From Oceanococcus sp041624435 (lineage in GTDB: Bacteria; Pseudomonadota; Gammaproteobacteria; Nevskiales; Oceanococcaceae), in contig JBFJVB010000092.1 of the NCBI GenBank assembly GCA_041624435.1, forward strand, positions 1 to 13,307: DNA of 13,307 bases, read 5' to 3'. A model generated the notes under the pieces. That model had not been told where the DNA came from. It saw only the letters and a program-made list of their open reading frames with translations, and searched no databases. The number at the start of each line of letters is the position of its first letter. Within the stretch, counting starts at the first letter, position 1. This document shows positions 1 to 6,995 of the stretch, one piece after another. The translations under genes were made by a program, and so were the position numbers.

Positions 1-2
1 GG

Positions 3-2045
3 GTCATGACTCTCCACGTGACGGAGTCCGGCCAGCTCTGGATAGGCACACGCAATCACGGCCTGAACCACTTTGACCCCGCCTCCGCAATTTTTACCCG
101 TTTTCAGCATGAGCCCAGCAATCAAGCCTCGCTCAGTTCCAACAGCGTAACGACGGTTCTGGCGGAGGCCGAACACGTCTGGATCGGCACGTATGGCGGG
201 GGGCTGAACAGGCTGGATCTGGGCAGTGGATCGTTTACGCATTATCGACACGATGGCGAGAACGACACCTCCATCAGCAGCGACCGCATACTGGCGATTC
301 ACCGGGACCGGCTCGGCTCCCTGTGGATCGGAACCGAAGACGGCGGTCTCAATCATTTCGACGAGGACAACGGAACATTCAGCCGATACCAGCATGACCC
401 CGAGCAGGATTCCAGCTTAGGCAGTGATGCCGCATGGGATATTCTGGAAGGCTCCGATGGCTCGCTCTGGATTGCGACCAAGGATGCCGGTCTGAATCGC
501 TGGTCAGCGACCGACCGCCGCGCAGGTCGCCCCATATTCCGCAGATATCTCAAACAGGCCGGCCTGATCAGCAACACCCTGCACGGGGTGCTCGAAGATG
601 ATGCCGGTGCGCTCTGGCTGAGCAGCAACCGTGGATTGACCCGATTTGATCCCGATCTCAACTATTTCCGCCATTTCGACGAATCCACCGGCTTGCCAGG
701 GAAAGAGTTCACCTTTGGCGCCCGATACAAGCACGCAGACGGCACCCTGATGTTTGGCGGAACGAACGGTCTGATCGCATTCGATCCGCAAATGATTCAC
801 GTGAACCGGCACAAGCCGGAGGTCGCGGTCACCGCGCTGCTGCAGCTGTCCCCGGTTTCGAAAAGTTTCAGTACGCAGCCGCAGCCGGCACATCTTTCCC
901 TGGATTATCGTGACCATGCGGTCAGCTTTGTCTTTTCCGCGCTGGACTATACCTCGCCGAAAAAGAATCGATACCAGTACATGCTGGAGGGCTTTGACAA
1001 GGACTGGGTGCAGCCTGACGGGTTCCGCCGCGTCAGCTATACCAATCTTCCGGCCGGCGACTACACATTCAAGGTCATGGGCGCCAATAACGATGGTGTA
1101 TGGAATGACCAAGTGGCCGCGATTCGCATCGAGGTACTGCCCCCGCCCTGGAAATCCAGCTTGGCCTATGCACTTTATGGCTTCCTGCTGCTCGGCACCC
1201 TGGCTCTGGGCATTCGCCACCAGAAAGCCAAGTTCCAGGAAGCCGAGATCCGGCGCCAGAAACTCGAGGCCCTGGTGGAAGACAGAACCCAGGAGTTACA
1301 GCAGCAGAACAGGGAATTGGCGACGCTTTCACAGCAACTGGAAAAGGCCAGCTACACGGATCAGCTGACCGGGCTCAACAATCGTCGTTATTTCCAACAA
1401 TTGATGGAAGCCGAGATGGCGAGCCTGGACCGACAGCTCCGGGAAAAACTGAAAGTCGGCGAAGCGCCAGCCAGCGAGGATCATTCACCGGGACTGTCAT
1501 TCATCATGATCGACCTGGATGGATTCAAGCCGATCAATGATCAGTACGGCCATCACGCCGGTGATCTTGCCCTGCTCGGCGTCAGAGATATCCTGCGCAA
1601 GTGCTGCCGCAAGTCGGACGCCATCATCCGATGGGGTGGCGACGAGTTTGTCGTGGTCGGACATCACACCAGTCACTTGGGGGCGGAGAAATATGCCGAG
1701 CGCATCCGGTGTGAACTGGCCAATCATCAATACGAAGTTGGCGAGGGTCGCGTGGCACGACTCTCGGGCTCGATCGGCATGACCATGATTCCGTTCTTTC
1801 CCGACAGCGCAGAAGTGCTGCCATGGGAGCAGGCGATCAATATCGCCGACATGGCCGCTTACCTGGCAAAGGAGAACGGCCGCAACGCCTGGGTGGGCCT
1901 GTATGGCACCCCGGAAACGACCGCTGCAGCCAACATCACCGAGCGGATCAAGAATGACATCGAGAATCTGGTCCAGGAAGGCATGATCCGGGTGAGTTCG
2001 TCGCTGAAAACCGCACTGAACTTCTCGGTGACGGCGAAAGTCTAG
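3..2045 (+). CDS. Sensor diguanylate cyclase: beta-propeller, Y_Y_Y, transmembrane, GGDEF (5' partial)
   Basis: Probable membrane sensor that makes cyclic di-GMP from two GTP in response to an external ligand. Numbering is from the first ATG at base 6, but the frame is open to the window edge, so the true start is probably upstream. Propeller repeats recur about every 48 residues (LWIGT at 11, VWIGT at 58, LWIGT at 106, LWIAT at 154, LWLSS at 203, FGGTNG near 250). A Y_Y_Y-type domain spans about 315-378 (YTNLPAGDYTFKV). One hydrophobic segment lies at about 387-404, then a Gln/Glu-rich coiled coil at about 405-450, then a GGDEF domain with DQLTGLNNRRYF at 452 and intact GGDEF at 544-548. RKSD at 535-538 matches the product-inhibition I-site RxxD five residues before GGDEF. 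No HisKA/HATPase or EAL domain is visible. Family members are often near 1000 aa, so several propeller blades are probably missing here. The ligand cannot be told from sequence. Confidence 0.93.
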   Translation, partial: VMTLHVTESGQLWIGTRNHGLNHFDPASAIFTRFQHEPSNQASLSSNSVTTVLAEAEHVWIGTYGGGLNRLDLGSGSFTHYRHDGENDTSISSDRILAIHRDRLGSLWIGTEDGGLNHFDEDNGTFSRYQHDPEQDSSLGSDAAWDILEGSDGSLWIATKDAGLNRWSATDRRAGRPIFRRYLKQAGLISNTLHGVLEDDAGALWLSSNRGLTRFDPDLNYFRHFDESTGLPGKEFTFGARYKHADGTLMFGGTNGLIAFDPQMIHVNRHKPEVAVTALLQLSPVSKSFSTQPQPAHLSLDYRDHAVSFVFSALDYTSPKKNRYQYMLEGFDKDWVQPDGFRRVSYTNLPAGDYTFKVMGANNDGVWNDQVAAIRIEVLPPPWKSSLAYALYGFLLLGTLALGIRHQKAKFQEAEIRRQKLEALVEDRTQELQQQNRELATLSQQLEKASYTDQLTGLNNRRYFQQLMEAEMASLDRQLREKLKVGEAPASEDHSPGLSFIMIDLDGFKPINDQYGHHAGDLALLGVRDILRKCCRKSDAIIRWGGDEFVVVGHHTSHLGAEKYAERIRCELANHQYEVGEGRVARLSGSIGMTMIPFFPDSAEVLPWEQAINIADMAAYLAKENGRNAWVGLYGTPETTAAANITERIKNDIENLVQEGMIRVSSSLKTALNFSVTAKV

Positions 2046-2068
2046 GGAACCTTTAATTGAATCTGGGC

Positions 2069-2305
2069 ATGAGCCGCACGCATGTGCTCCCGGCAGTGCC
2101 GGATTATGTGCGCCGCGAATTTGACCAATTCCTGCGCAATGGACGGCTGGAGCAGGGTTTCCTGCGCGAGCGCTGCCAGACCCATGGCCGCGGCGTTGCT
2201 CGTGGATGAGGTTTTACCCGAGCAGCCCGTCCGCCAGTGGGTTCTGAGTTCCCCTACCCGCTGCACTTGCTGTTCCCGCTTTGCTTTCGCCAGCAGCTCA
2301 TGACC
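2069..2305 (+). pseudogene. Degenerate IS91-family transposase fragment
   Basis: Pieces in two reading frames resemble the N-terminal part of IS91-type (HUH/Y2) transposases. From ATG 2069 one frame gives LPAVPDYVRREFDQFLRNG and GFLRERCQ, like the segment leading into the family zinc finger. The Cys-rich finger (SCK.RG.CPSCGARRM in relatives) is missing. The match resumes in another frame at about 2175-2250 with ARPMAAALLVDEVLPEQ and VRQWVLS. It shifts frame once more near 2250, where loss of a single T would explain the change, into FPYPLHLLFPLCFRQQLM. The catalytic tyrosine region is absent and no IS ends were recognised. The gene is therefore non-functional. It sits between the sensor gene and the TetR operon and marks past mobile-element activity. 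Family matching is from memory of conserved segments, not from a search. Confidence 0.75.
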
Positions 2306-2432
2306 TACGCTTCGCGACCGCACGCATCGCCTGGAGGGGCCCGACCCAGGACACGTTTCCTATCTTCGACGCCAGGGAGAATCGCGCTCAACGAGCACCG
2401 GGACACTCCAGAACACGCTGCGGGCTGCACGC

Positions 2433-2461
2433 TTGACGCTGGCCCCGCCACGCCGTAATTT
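2433..2461 (+). promoter_or_regulatory. Predicted sigma70 promoter of the TetR-MaoC-thiolase operon
   Basis: TTGACG at 2433-2438 matches the -35 consensus at five of six bases. A 17-nt spacer separates it from TAATTT at 2456-2461, a weak -10 that keeps the key T, A and final T. Transcription would be expected to start near 2467-2469, on the ATG of the regulator at 2468. No Shine-Dalgarno sequence precedes that ATG, which agrees with a leaderless mRNA. The prediction rests on pattern only. Confidence 0.5.
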
Positions 2462-2475
2462 GACCAAATGGTCAA
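2460..2475. promoter_or_regulatory. Perfect palindrome over the TetR start codon, probable autoregulatory operator
   Basis: TTGACCAAATGGTCAA is a perfect inverted repeat of 7-bp arms with a 2-bp centre. It overlaps the last bases of the predicted -10, the predicted transcription start and the ATG (2468-2470) of the adjacent TetR gene. Size and symmetry fit a TetR-dimer operator. TetR-family repressors commonly bind palindromes at their own promoters, so local autorepression is the simplest reading. Confidence 0.6.
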
Positions 2476-3130
2476 CGACAAGCCCAGTCAGCGCAAGCGG
2501 GCGCGAGATGCCGCGCGAGCGCGCATTCTTGCTGCCGCACGCCAGGTATTTGCCGCCAATGGCCTGGCCGGCGCGCGACTGGAAGCAATCGCCCGCGAAG
2601 CTGACTGCACCAAGGGCCTGGTGGTGCACTACTACGGTGGCAAGCAAGGCCTGTGGGATGCGGTCATGGACTATTACCTGGGGATGGGCGCCAGCAGCGG
2701 CTTCCTCAATGACCCCGGCTCTCCCGACGCGGGCAGCCTGTTGCAGTTCATGCAGCGCAGCTACCGCTTTTTTCAGACGCATCCGGATTTCAACGCCCTG
2801 GCCAATCGCGCCGCGAGCGATTCGGACATCAGCGTCCCTGAGGACTTTTTCAAGCTGCTGCGCCAGGCTGAGCAGGCGTTCAGAAAGGCCGGCGATAGCG
2901 GCCTGCTGAATCCACACCTGGATCCGCGTCACCTGCAGCTGTTCAGCTTCCTGCTGATCAGCGGATGGTTTACCTACCGGGATGTCTTCACGCACGCCTG
3001 GGAATCCCGCCCGGCCAGCCCGGCGGATGATCAGGCCGTATTCCAGGCGGCGATGGAATTGTTCCACAACGGGGCGCTGAGCAAGCAGGCCCCCAAGCCC
3101 AACGACGACACTTCGAAGCGGAATTCATGA
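2468..3130 (+). CDS. TetR/AcrR family transcriptional regulator
   Basis: Ligand-responsive DNA-binding regulator of 220 aa, the usual TetR length. The N-terminal helix-turn-helix domain spans about residues 14-65: ARILAAARQVFAANGLAGAR, then LEAIAREADCTKGLVVHYYG, then KQGLWDAV. This is the standard TetR order with HYYGGKQ in the place of the common YYFxSKE. The C-terminal helical ligand domain is divergent and gives no clue to the effector. ATG 2468 is chosen because the next in-frame Met lies inside the fold. The start has no ribosome-binding site and lies inside a palindrome just after a promoter-like sequence, so translation may be leaderless. The stop overlaps the MaoC gene start in ATGA, so it is the first gene of a three-gene operon and probably controls it. 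Codon use looks like its neighbours. Confidence 0.93.
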   Translation: MVNDKPSQRKRARDAARARILAAARQVFAANGLAGARLEAIAREADCTKGLVVHYYGGKQGLWDAVMDYYLGMGASSGFLNDPGSPDAGSLLQFMQRSYRFFQTHPDFNALANRAASDSDISVPEDFFKLLRQAEQAFRKAGDSGLLNPHLDPRHLQLFSFLLISGWFTYRDVFTHAWESRPASPADDQAVFQAAMELFHNGALSKQAPKPNDDTSKRNS

Positions 3131-4023
3131 TGAGCCCTGAAGCCTCACCCCTGCTGATTCGCGAACAATGGCCGGCGATCAGCGGTATGACCCGCGGCCT
3201 GCTGTGGTCCTTTGTACCTGCCCGCCTCAAATCGCGACTGCGCGATGAGCAGGCGGTGCTGGAACAGACCATCGAACCCGCCAGCCGCAAACTGGTCGAC
3301 GCCTACGTCGCCTGGACCGGGGCGCCCGCGGAGCGCTACGCGGATACGCTGCCGGCGCATTTCTTCTGTCATTACGGCATGAACATGGTCGCGAGCCTGA
3401 CCAGCCTGGCGCCCTGCAACATGCTCAAGGTGGTCAATCAGGGTTGTCGGCTGCGGTACAGCGAGGAACTGCCACGAGATGAGCCGCTGCGCCTGCGCGG
3501 CCAACTGGTGGACTGCCGTCAGGATGGCCAGCGCCTGCGGGTACACAGCCGCATCGAGGTTGGCACCGCCCGGCATCCGGGACTCATGAGCGTGGACACC
3601 CTGGCGGCGGTGATGCGGGGACCATCCCAGTCGCGGCGCAAACCAGCGGCAGCCGAAACCCATTGGGAAGAACTGGGTGAATGGTCAGCAGACCGGCACG
3701 ACGGCCAGCGTTTTTTCTTCCTGACCGGCGATTTCAACCCCATCCATACCCTGTGGCCGGTGGCCCGATTGAGCCGCTTTGGTGGCTGCATCCTGCACGG
3801 CTTCGGCACCCTGGCGCGCAGCTTTGAAGTGATTCGCGATGCAGGTCATGCGATCGGGGATTTCGACGCCCGCTTCGTCAAGCCCAACCTGCTGCCCAGT
3901 GGTCCCAACACGGTGGCCGTTGGACGCACGGCAGATGCCGAAGGCTACCGCCCGCTGCGGCTGACGACACCCGCTGGCGACGTGCTGCTCGGCGGTCGTT
4001 TCGCCGCCGGTGACAAGCGATGA
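3127..4023 (+). CDS. MaoC-like acyl-CoA dehydratase/hydratase (double hot-dog)
   Basis: Probable cytosolic (R)-specific enoyl-CoA hydratase or dehydratase acting on a CoA thioester, 298 aa. Length and layout fit a two-hot-dog MaoC protein. The C-terminal half carries the hydratase-2 motif: FLTGDFNPIH at 198-207 followed by a downstream Ala, with Asp202 and His207 as the expected catalytic pair. ILHGFGT at 222-228 and the late stretch FDARFVKPNLLPSG are also typical. The N-terminal half (about 1-165) has no motif pair and probably forms the degenerate hot-dog that shapes the substrate pocket. The start overlaps the TetR stop as ATGA. A second ATG at 3130 is an equal alternative. A weak purine-rich AGCGGA lies a few bases upstream. 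The stop overlaps the thiolase start in the same way. Substrate is unknown; a beta-oxidation-like role is inferred from the neighbours. Confidence 0.9.
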   Translation: MMSPEASPLLIREQWPAISGMTRGLLWSFVPARLKSRLRDEQAVLEQTIEPASRKLVDAYVAWTGAPAERYADTLPAHFFCHYGMNMVASLTSLAPCNMLKVVNQGCRLRYSEELPRDEPLRLRGQLVDCRQDGQRLRVHSRIEVGTARHPGLMSVDTLAAVMRGPSQSRRKPAAAETHWEELGEWSADRHDGQRFFFLTGDFNPIHTLWPVARLSRFGGCILHGFGTLARSFEVIRDAGHAIGDFDARFVKPNLLPSGPNTVAVGRTADAEGYRPLRLTTPAGDVLLGGRFAAGDKR

Positions 4024-5309
4024 CACTGCAGACACCGGTCATCGTCGGCGGGGCGCGCACCCCGTTTCTGGACACGGCCGGCGCCTACAGCGAGTTGATG
4101 GCCCACGAACTGGGTGCACAGGCAATCCGCGGCGCCATCGAACACTGCGCCCTGCCCGCCGACAAGCTGGATATGGTGGCGATGGGCATCGTGCTGCATG
4201 AGGTGGAAACCACCAATGTCACCCGCGAGGCCATGCTCAGCGCCGGCCTGTCCAGCCGCATTCCGGCCTTCACCACGGCGATGGCCGGACTGTCGCCGAA
4301 TATCGCCGTCAGCGCGCTGAGCAACATGATCCGCCTGGGACAGATCGAGTTTGCGCTGGCCGGCGGCATGGAGACGTTTTGCGACGTGCCGATCCGGCTG
4401 TCGAGCGGCTTGCGGCGCACCGCCATGCGACTGCGCCAGGCCCGCACCGGACAGCAGCGTCTCAAGGCACTCAAGCGCCTGCGCCCCAGGGACCTGGCGC
4501 TGGACATCCCCAAGGGCACGGATTTCACCACCGGCATGACCATGGGGGAATCCACCGAGGCGATGCGCCGGCGCTACCCGGTGAGCCGCGAAGCGGCTGA
4601 CCGCTACGCGCTGCGCAGCCACCAGCGCGCGGTCGAGGCGGCCGATGCCGGCTGGCACGCCCGCGACATCTGCCCGGTCGCCCTGGACCAGGGCGGCACC
4701 ATCGAGCAGGACAACAGCGCCCGGCGCAATCTGGACCTGGCCGACCTGGCACGCCTGAAGCCGCTGTTCGACCCGAAAACCGGCGTGGTGACGGCCGGCA
4801 ATGCCTCACGCTTTACCGATGGCGCCGCGGCCCTGGTCCTGGCCAGCCAGACGGCGGCCGAGCGCGCCGGCCTCCCGGCGCTGGCCGTCGTGCGTGACTG
4901 CCATTTCTCTGGCGTCAGCGATCTGCAGCACGAGATGCTGCTCGGCCCGGCGATGACGATTCCCCGGCTACTGGAGCGCAATCGTCTGAGCATGGATGAC
5001 ATCGCGGTCTTCGAAGTGCACGAGGCTTTCGCCGCACAGATTCTGATCAATCAGCAATGCCTGGCCAGCGATGTCTTTGTCCGCGAACACCTCGATCTGC
5101 CACGGGCTCCCGGCGCGATACCGGAAGAGCGCCTGAACATCCACGGTGGTTCGCTGGCGCTGGGCAACCCCTTTGCCGCGACGGGCGCCCGCCTGTTGCT
5201 GACCGCGGCGCGACGCCTGAACGATACCCATGAGCGCTACGCGCTGGTGTCCTCCTGCGCCGGCGGCGGCCTGGGCGCCGCCATCCTGCTTGAGAACCCC
5301 AATCTTTAG
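4020..5309 (+). CDS. FadI-like thiolase-family protein lacking the catalytic Cys and GHP His
   Basis: Thiolase-fold protein of 429 aa, close to FadI/HADHB in length and order: VIVGGARTPF at 7-16, AGGMETF at 114-120, TGMTMGEST, NASRFTDGAAALVLAS, HEAFA at 334-338, GGSLALGNPFAATGAR and a C-terminal SCAGGGLG loop with Cys413. In active thiolases the nucleophilic Cys lies 26 residues before the last Gly of the AGG motif. That position is Gly90 here (bases 4287-4289), within AMAGLSPN. The GHP motif that supplies a catalytic His is GNP, with Asn383 (bases 5166-5168). His334 and Cys413 remain. Canonical beta-ketoacyl-CoA thiolysis therefore seems unlikely. A C-C bond-cleaving variant, a condensing variant or a structural partner of the MaoC protein are possible. 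The frame is intact from end to end, so decay is not evident. Third gene of the operon, overlapping the MaoC gene as ATGA. Confidence 0.9.
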   Translation: MTLQTPVIVGGARTPFLDTAGAYSELMAHELGAQAIRGAIEHCALPADKLDMVAMGIVLHEVETTNVTREAMLSAGLSSRIPAFTTAMAGLSPNIAVSALSNMIRLGQIEFALAGGMETFCDVPIRLSSGLRRTAMRLRQARTGQQRLKALKRLRPRDLALDIPKGTDFTTGMTMGESTEAMRRRYPVSREAADRYALRSHQRAVEAADAGWHARDICPVALDQGGTIEQDNSARRNLDLADLARLKPLFDPKTGVVTAGNASRFTDGAAALVLASQTAAERAGLPALAVVRDCHFSGVSDLQHEMLLGPAMTIPRLLERNRLSMDDIAVFEVHEAFAAQILINQQCLASDVFVREHLDLPRAPGAIPEERLNIHGGSLALGNPFAATGARLLLTAARRLNDTHERYALVSSCAGGGLGAAILLENPNL

Positions 5310-5437
5310 CACGACATAAGCACTCGCGGCCCGTCCAGCCGAACATCGTCAGCAGGCAGCCGGATAAGAGCCCGCGCTGCTGCCGCCTCGGCCACCGCTG
5401 CAACGCCAAGCTCTCTCCGAAACGAGTCCAGGCTTGT

Positions 5438-6832
5438 CTAGAGTCGGCCCACAACTCTGACGCGCAATCCCAGGGGCTGGGTGAACGGCAAGGCCACGAC
5501 CCTGGGTTTGGCATGTTGCGGCACGAGTTCCAGATCGAAATGATTCACCCAGTAGGACACCATCTCCTGGCAGAACAACGGACCGATCATGGCCCCGGTG
5601 CAGCGATGGGCGCCCGAACCGAAGGCGAGCACGCAGCGCTTGAGGGTAGTCGCGTCCTCCGAAAGAAAGCGTTCCGGCTTGAAGCTCTGTGGCTCGGGGA
5701 ACAGGGTTTCATCCATGTGATGGCTGGAAATCTGCACCAGGACCTCATCCCCCTTGCGGATGGTGTAGCCCTGAAACTGGAAATCCTGGGTGGCGTAGCG
5801 GATGACCAGACCGCCCGGCGGGTTGATCCGGGTGGTTTCCTGAAAACAGGCACGCAGATACTTCTGCTTCATCGGATCGATCGGGCCGTCTGACTCGGCG
5901 GAGAGCTGCTGATATTCCTGCCGCACCTTGTGCAGGCAGTCCGGGTGGCTCAGCAGCTGGTAGAGCATGAAGGCGGCCGCCGAGGCCACGGTGTCGAAAC
6001 CGGCCAGGTAGGCGGCGATGGGTACGATCTTCAGATCGTCATCGTCCCAGTCGCCCAGTTCATCAGGGGGCGGATAGTCCAGATACTGCCCGACCAGGGT
6101 GCTGGCCCTGAGCGCCGGGTCCTTGCGCACCCGCGCCACGAGCTTCAGCGAATTTTCGTTCATCCGCTTCTGCGCGGTCCGATAGAAGGGGTTGTTCAGG
6201 GCCAGCCACATCGGCACATGGCCATAGGTGGCAAATATCAGGGTGTGAACGACGGTGGACAGGTCCTTGCTGGAGAACGGAAACGGCTCGCCATTGAGCA
6301 CGTTCGACAGCACATCGACCGTTTGTGACTGGGATTCCTTCAGTGGATCAAATTCATCCCCCACCTGCCACCGCTCGGCATGGCGGCTGACGCAGTCGTA
6401 CACTTCGTCCCGTCGTTCCCGCTCCAGGCCTCGGTTCAGGAACCGGCTATGGATATTGCGGTAAAACTTGTGATTCGGGCCGTCAAAGGTGCCGGGCAGA
6501 CGGCTGTTCACCGCCTTCATCAGCACTTCCATGGAATCGGTGGTGCTCAGCAGTTCATCGGTTTCCAGCAGGTCGATGGCTTCCTGTCCGCACAGGCAGG
6601 TCATTTCCATGCCCAGAATCCGGAACCGGAACGCATCGCCGTAGCTGTTGCGGGTCGTGTTCAAAAACGAAAGCACGTCGCCGGTGAACTGCCGCAGCGG
6701 CCCGATCAGCGGCGTGGCCTTGATCAGCGGTGGGCGCTTGCCCTGCCCGGCCCCGGTTTCGAACTGGCTCGTCGGGTTTCCCGCATGGGGACATTGCTCT
6801 GGTTTTGAGCCTGTCGTCACTTTTTCCAGCAT
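5438..6832 (-). CDS. Cytochrome P450
   Basis: Soluble bacterial haem monooxygenase of 464 aa from the chosen start; it would use O2 and electrons from a separate redox partner. Landmarks in order are a proline-rich N-terminus (KRPPLIKATPLIGPL), helix I AGFDT at 277-281 with the O2-activating acid/Thr pair, the K-helix ExxR as ETTR at 332-335, and the haem loop FGSGAHRCTG with Cys411 as iron ligand. No reductase or ferredoxin domain is fused, and no redox partner gene is in the window. ATG 6832 is preferred because GAGGA lies 7 nt before it on the minus strand. ATG 6838 abuts that site. A longer frame from TTG 6934 would start inside a promoter-like sequence. It converges on the thiolase and is divergent from a TetR gene. 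The overall sequence recalls CYP51/CYP7-like bacterial P450s, but the family and substrate are not identifiable by eye. Confidence 0.94.
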   Translation of the reverse strand: MLEKVTTGSKPEQCPHAGNPTSQFETGAGQGKRPPLIKATPLIGPLRQFTGDVLSFLNTTRNSYGDAFRFRILGMEMTCLCGQEAIDLLETDELLSTTDSMEVLMKAVNSRLPGTFDGPNHKFYRNIHSRFLNRGLERERRDEVYDCVSRHAERWQVGDEFDPLKESQSQTVDVLSNVLNGEPFPFSSKDLSTVVHTLIFATYGHVPMWLALNNPFYRTAQKRMNENSLKLVARVRKDPALRASTLVGQYLDYPPPDELGDWDDDDLKIVPIAAYLAGFDTVASAAAFMLYQLLSHPDCLHKVRQEYQQLSAESDGPIDPMKQKYLRACFQETTRINPPGGLVIRYATQDFQFQGYTIRKGDEVLVQISSHHMDETLFPEPQSFKPERFLSEDATTLKRCVLAFGSGAHRCTGAMIGPLFCQEMVSYWVNHFDLELVPQHAKPRVVALPFTQPLGLRVRVVGRL

Positions 6833-6905
6833 CACCATTTCCTCATCACCAAGAGGCAAGGCATTTGCCCCTGCCACGCAACAGAATCCGTTTTTTGTTG
6901 TAGGC

Positions 6906-6934
6906 AAGGTAGTCTGGTAGTAAGCTCTCGTCAA
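6906..6934 (-). promoter_or_regulatory. Predicted sigma70 promoter of the P450 gene
   Basis: On the minus strand TTGACG (6934-6929), a 17-nt spacer and TACCTT (6911-6906) fit a sigma70 promoter. The start would lie near 6899, leaving a leader of about 67 nt before ATG 6832 with its GAGGA site. It also argues against the TTG at 6934 being a start codon. Confidence 0.5.
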
Positions 6935-6957
6935 TAGCTGAGCTGAGATTCAAGTCT

Positions 6958-6972
6958 TGGTCAGACTGGCCA
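6958..6972. promoter_or_regulatory. Imperfect palindrome between P450 and TetR genes, candidate operator
   Basis: TGGTCAGACTGGCCA has 7-bp arms around one base, with six of seven pairs matching. It lies 23 bp from the predicted P450 -35 box and just upstream of the ATG at 6996 of the divergent TetR gene. A second short symmetry, AGCTGAGCT at 6936-6944, abuts the -35 box. Either could be the binding site of the adjacent TetR protein. Confidence 0.35.
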
Positions 6973-6995
6973 CAGCCACCGCGAGCGAAACAAGG

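Noticed and set aside
504..1220. Minus-strand open frame of 238 codons
   Set aside because: It is antisense to the propeller and Y_Y_Y part of the sensor, and no domain features are visible.
2042..2323. Minus-strand open frame of 93 codons in the first intergenic region
   Set aside because: The + strand of the same stretch carries recognisable IS91 transposase pieces, so this frame is their complement.
5352..5384. GGCAGC/GCTGCC inverted repeat between thiolase and P450 as a shared terminator
   Set aside because: The arms are short, the loop is long and there is no T-run on either strand.
6833..6934. N-terminal extension of the P450 from TTG 6934
   Set aside because: That TTG is the first part of a good -35 box (TTGACG) with a matched -10, and a GAGGA ribosome site sits properly before ATG 6832.
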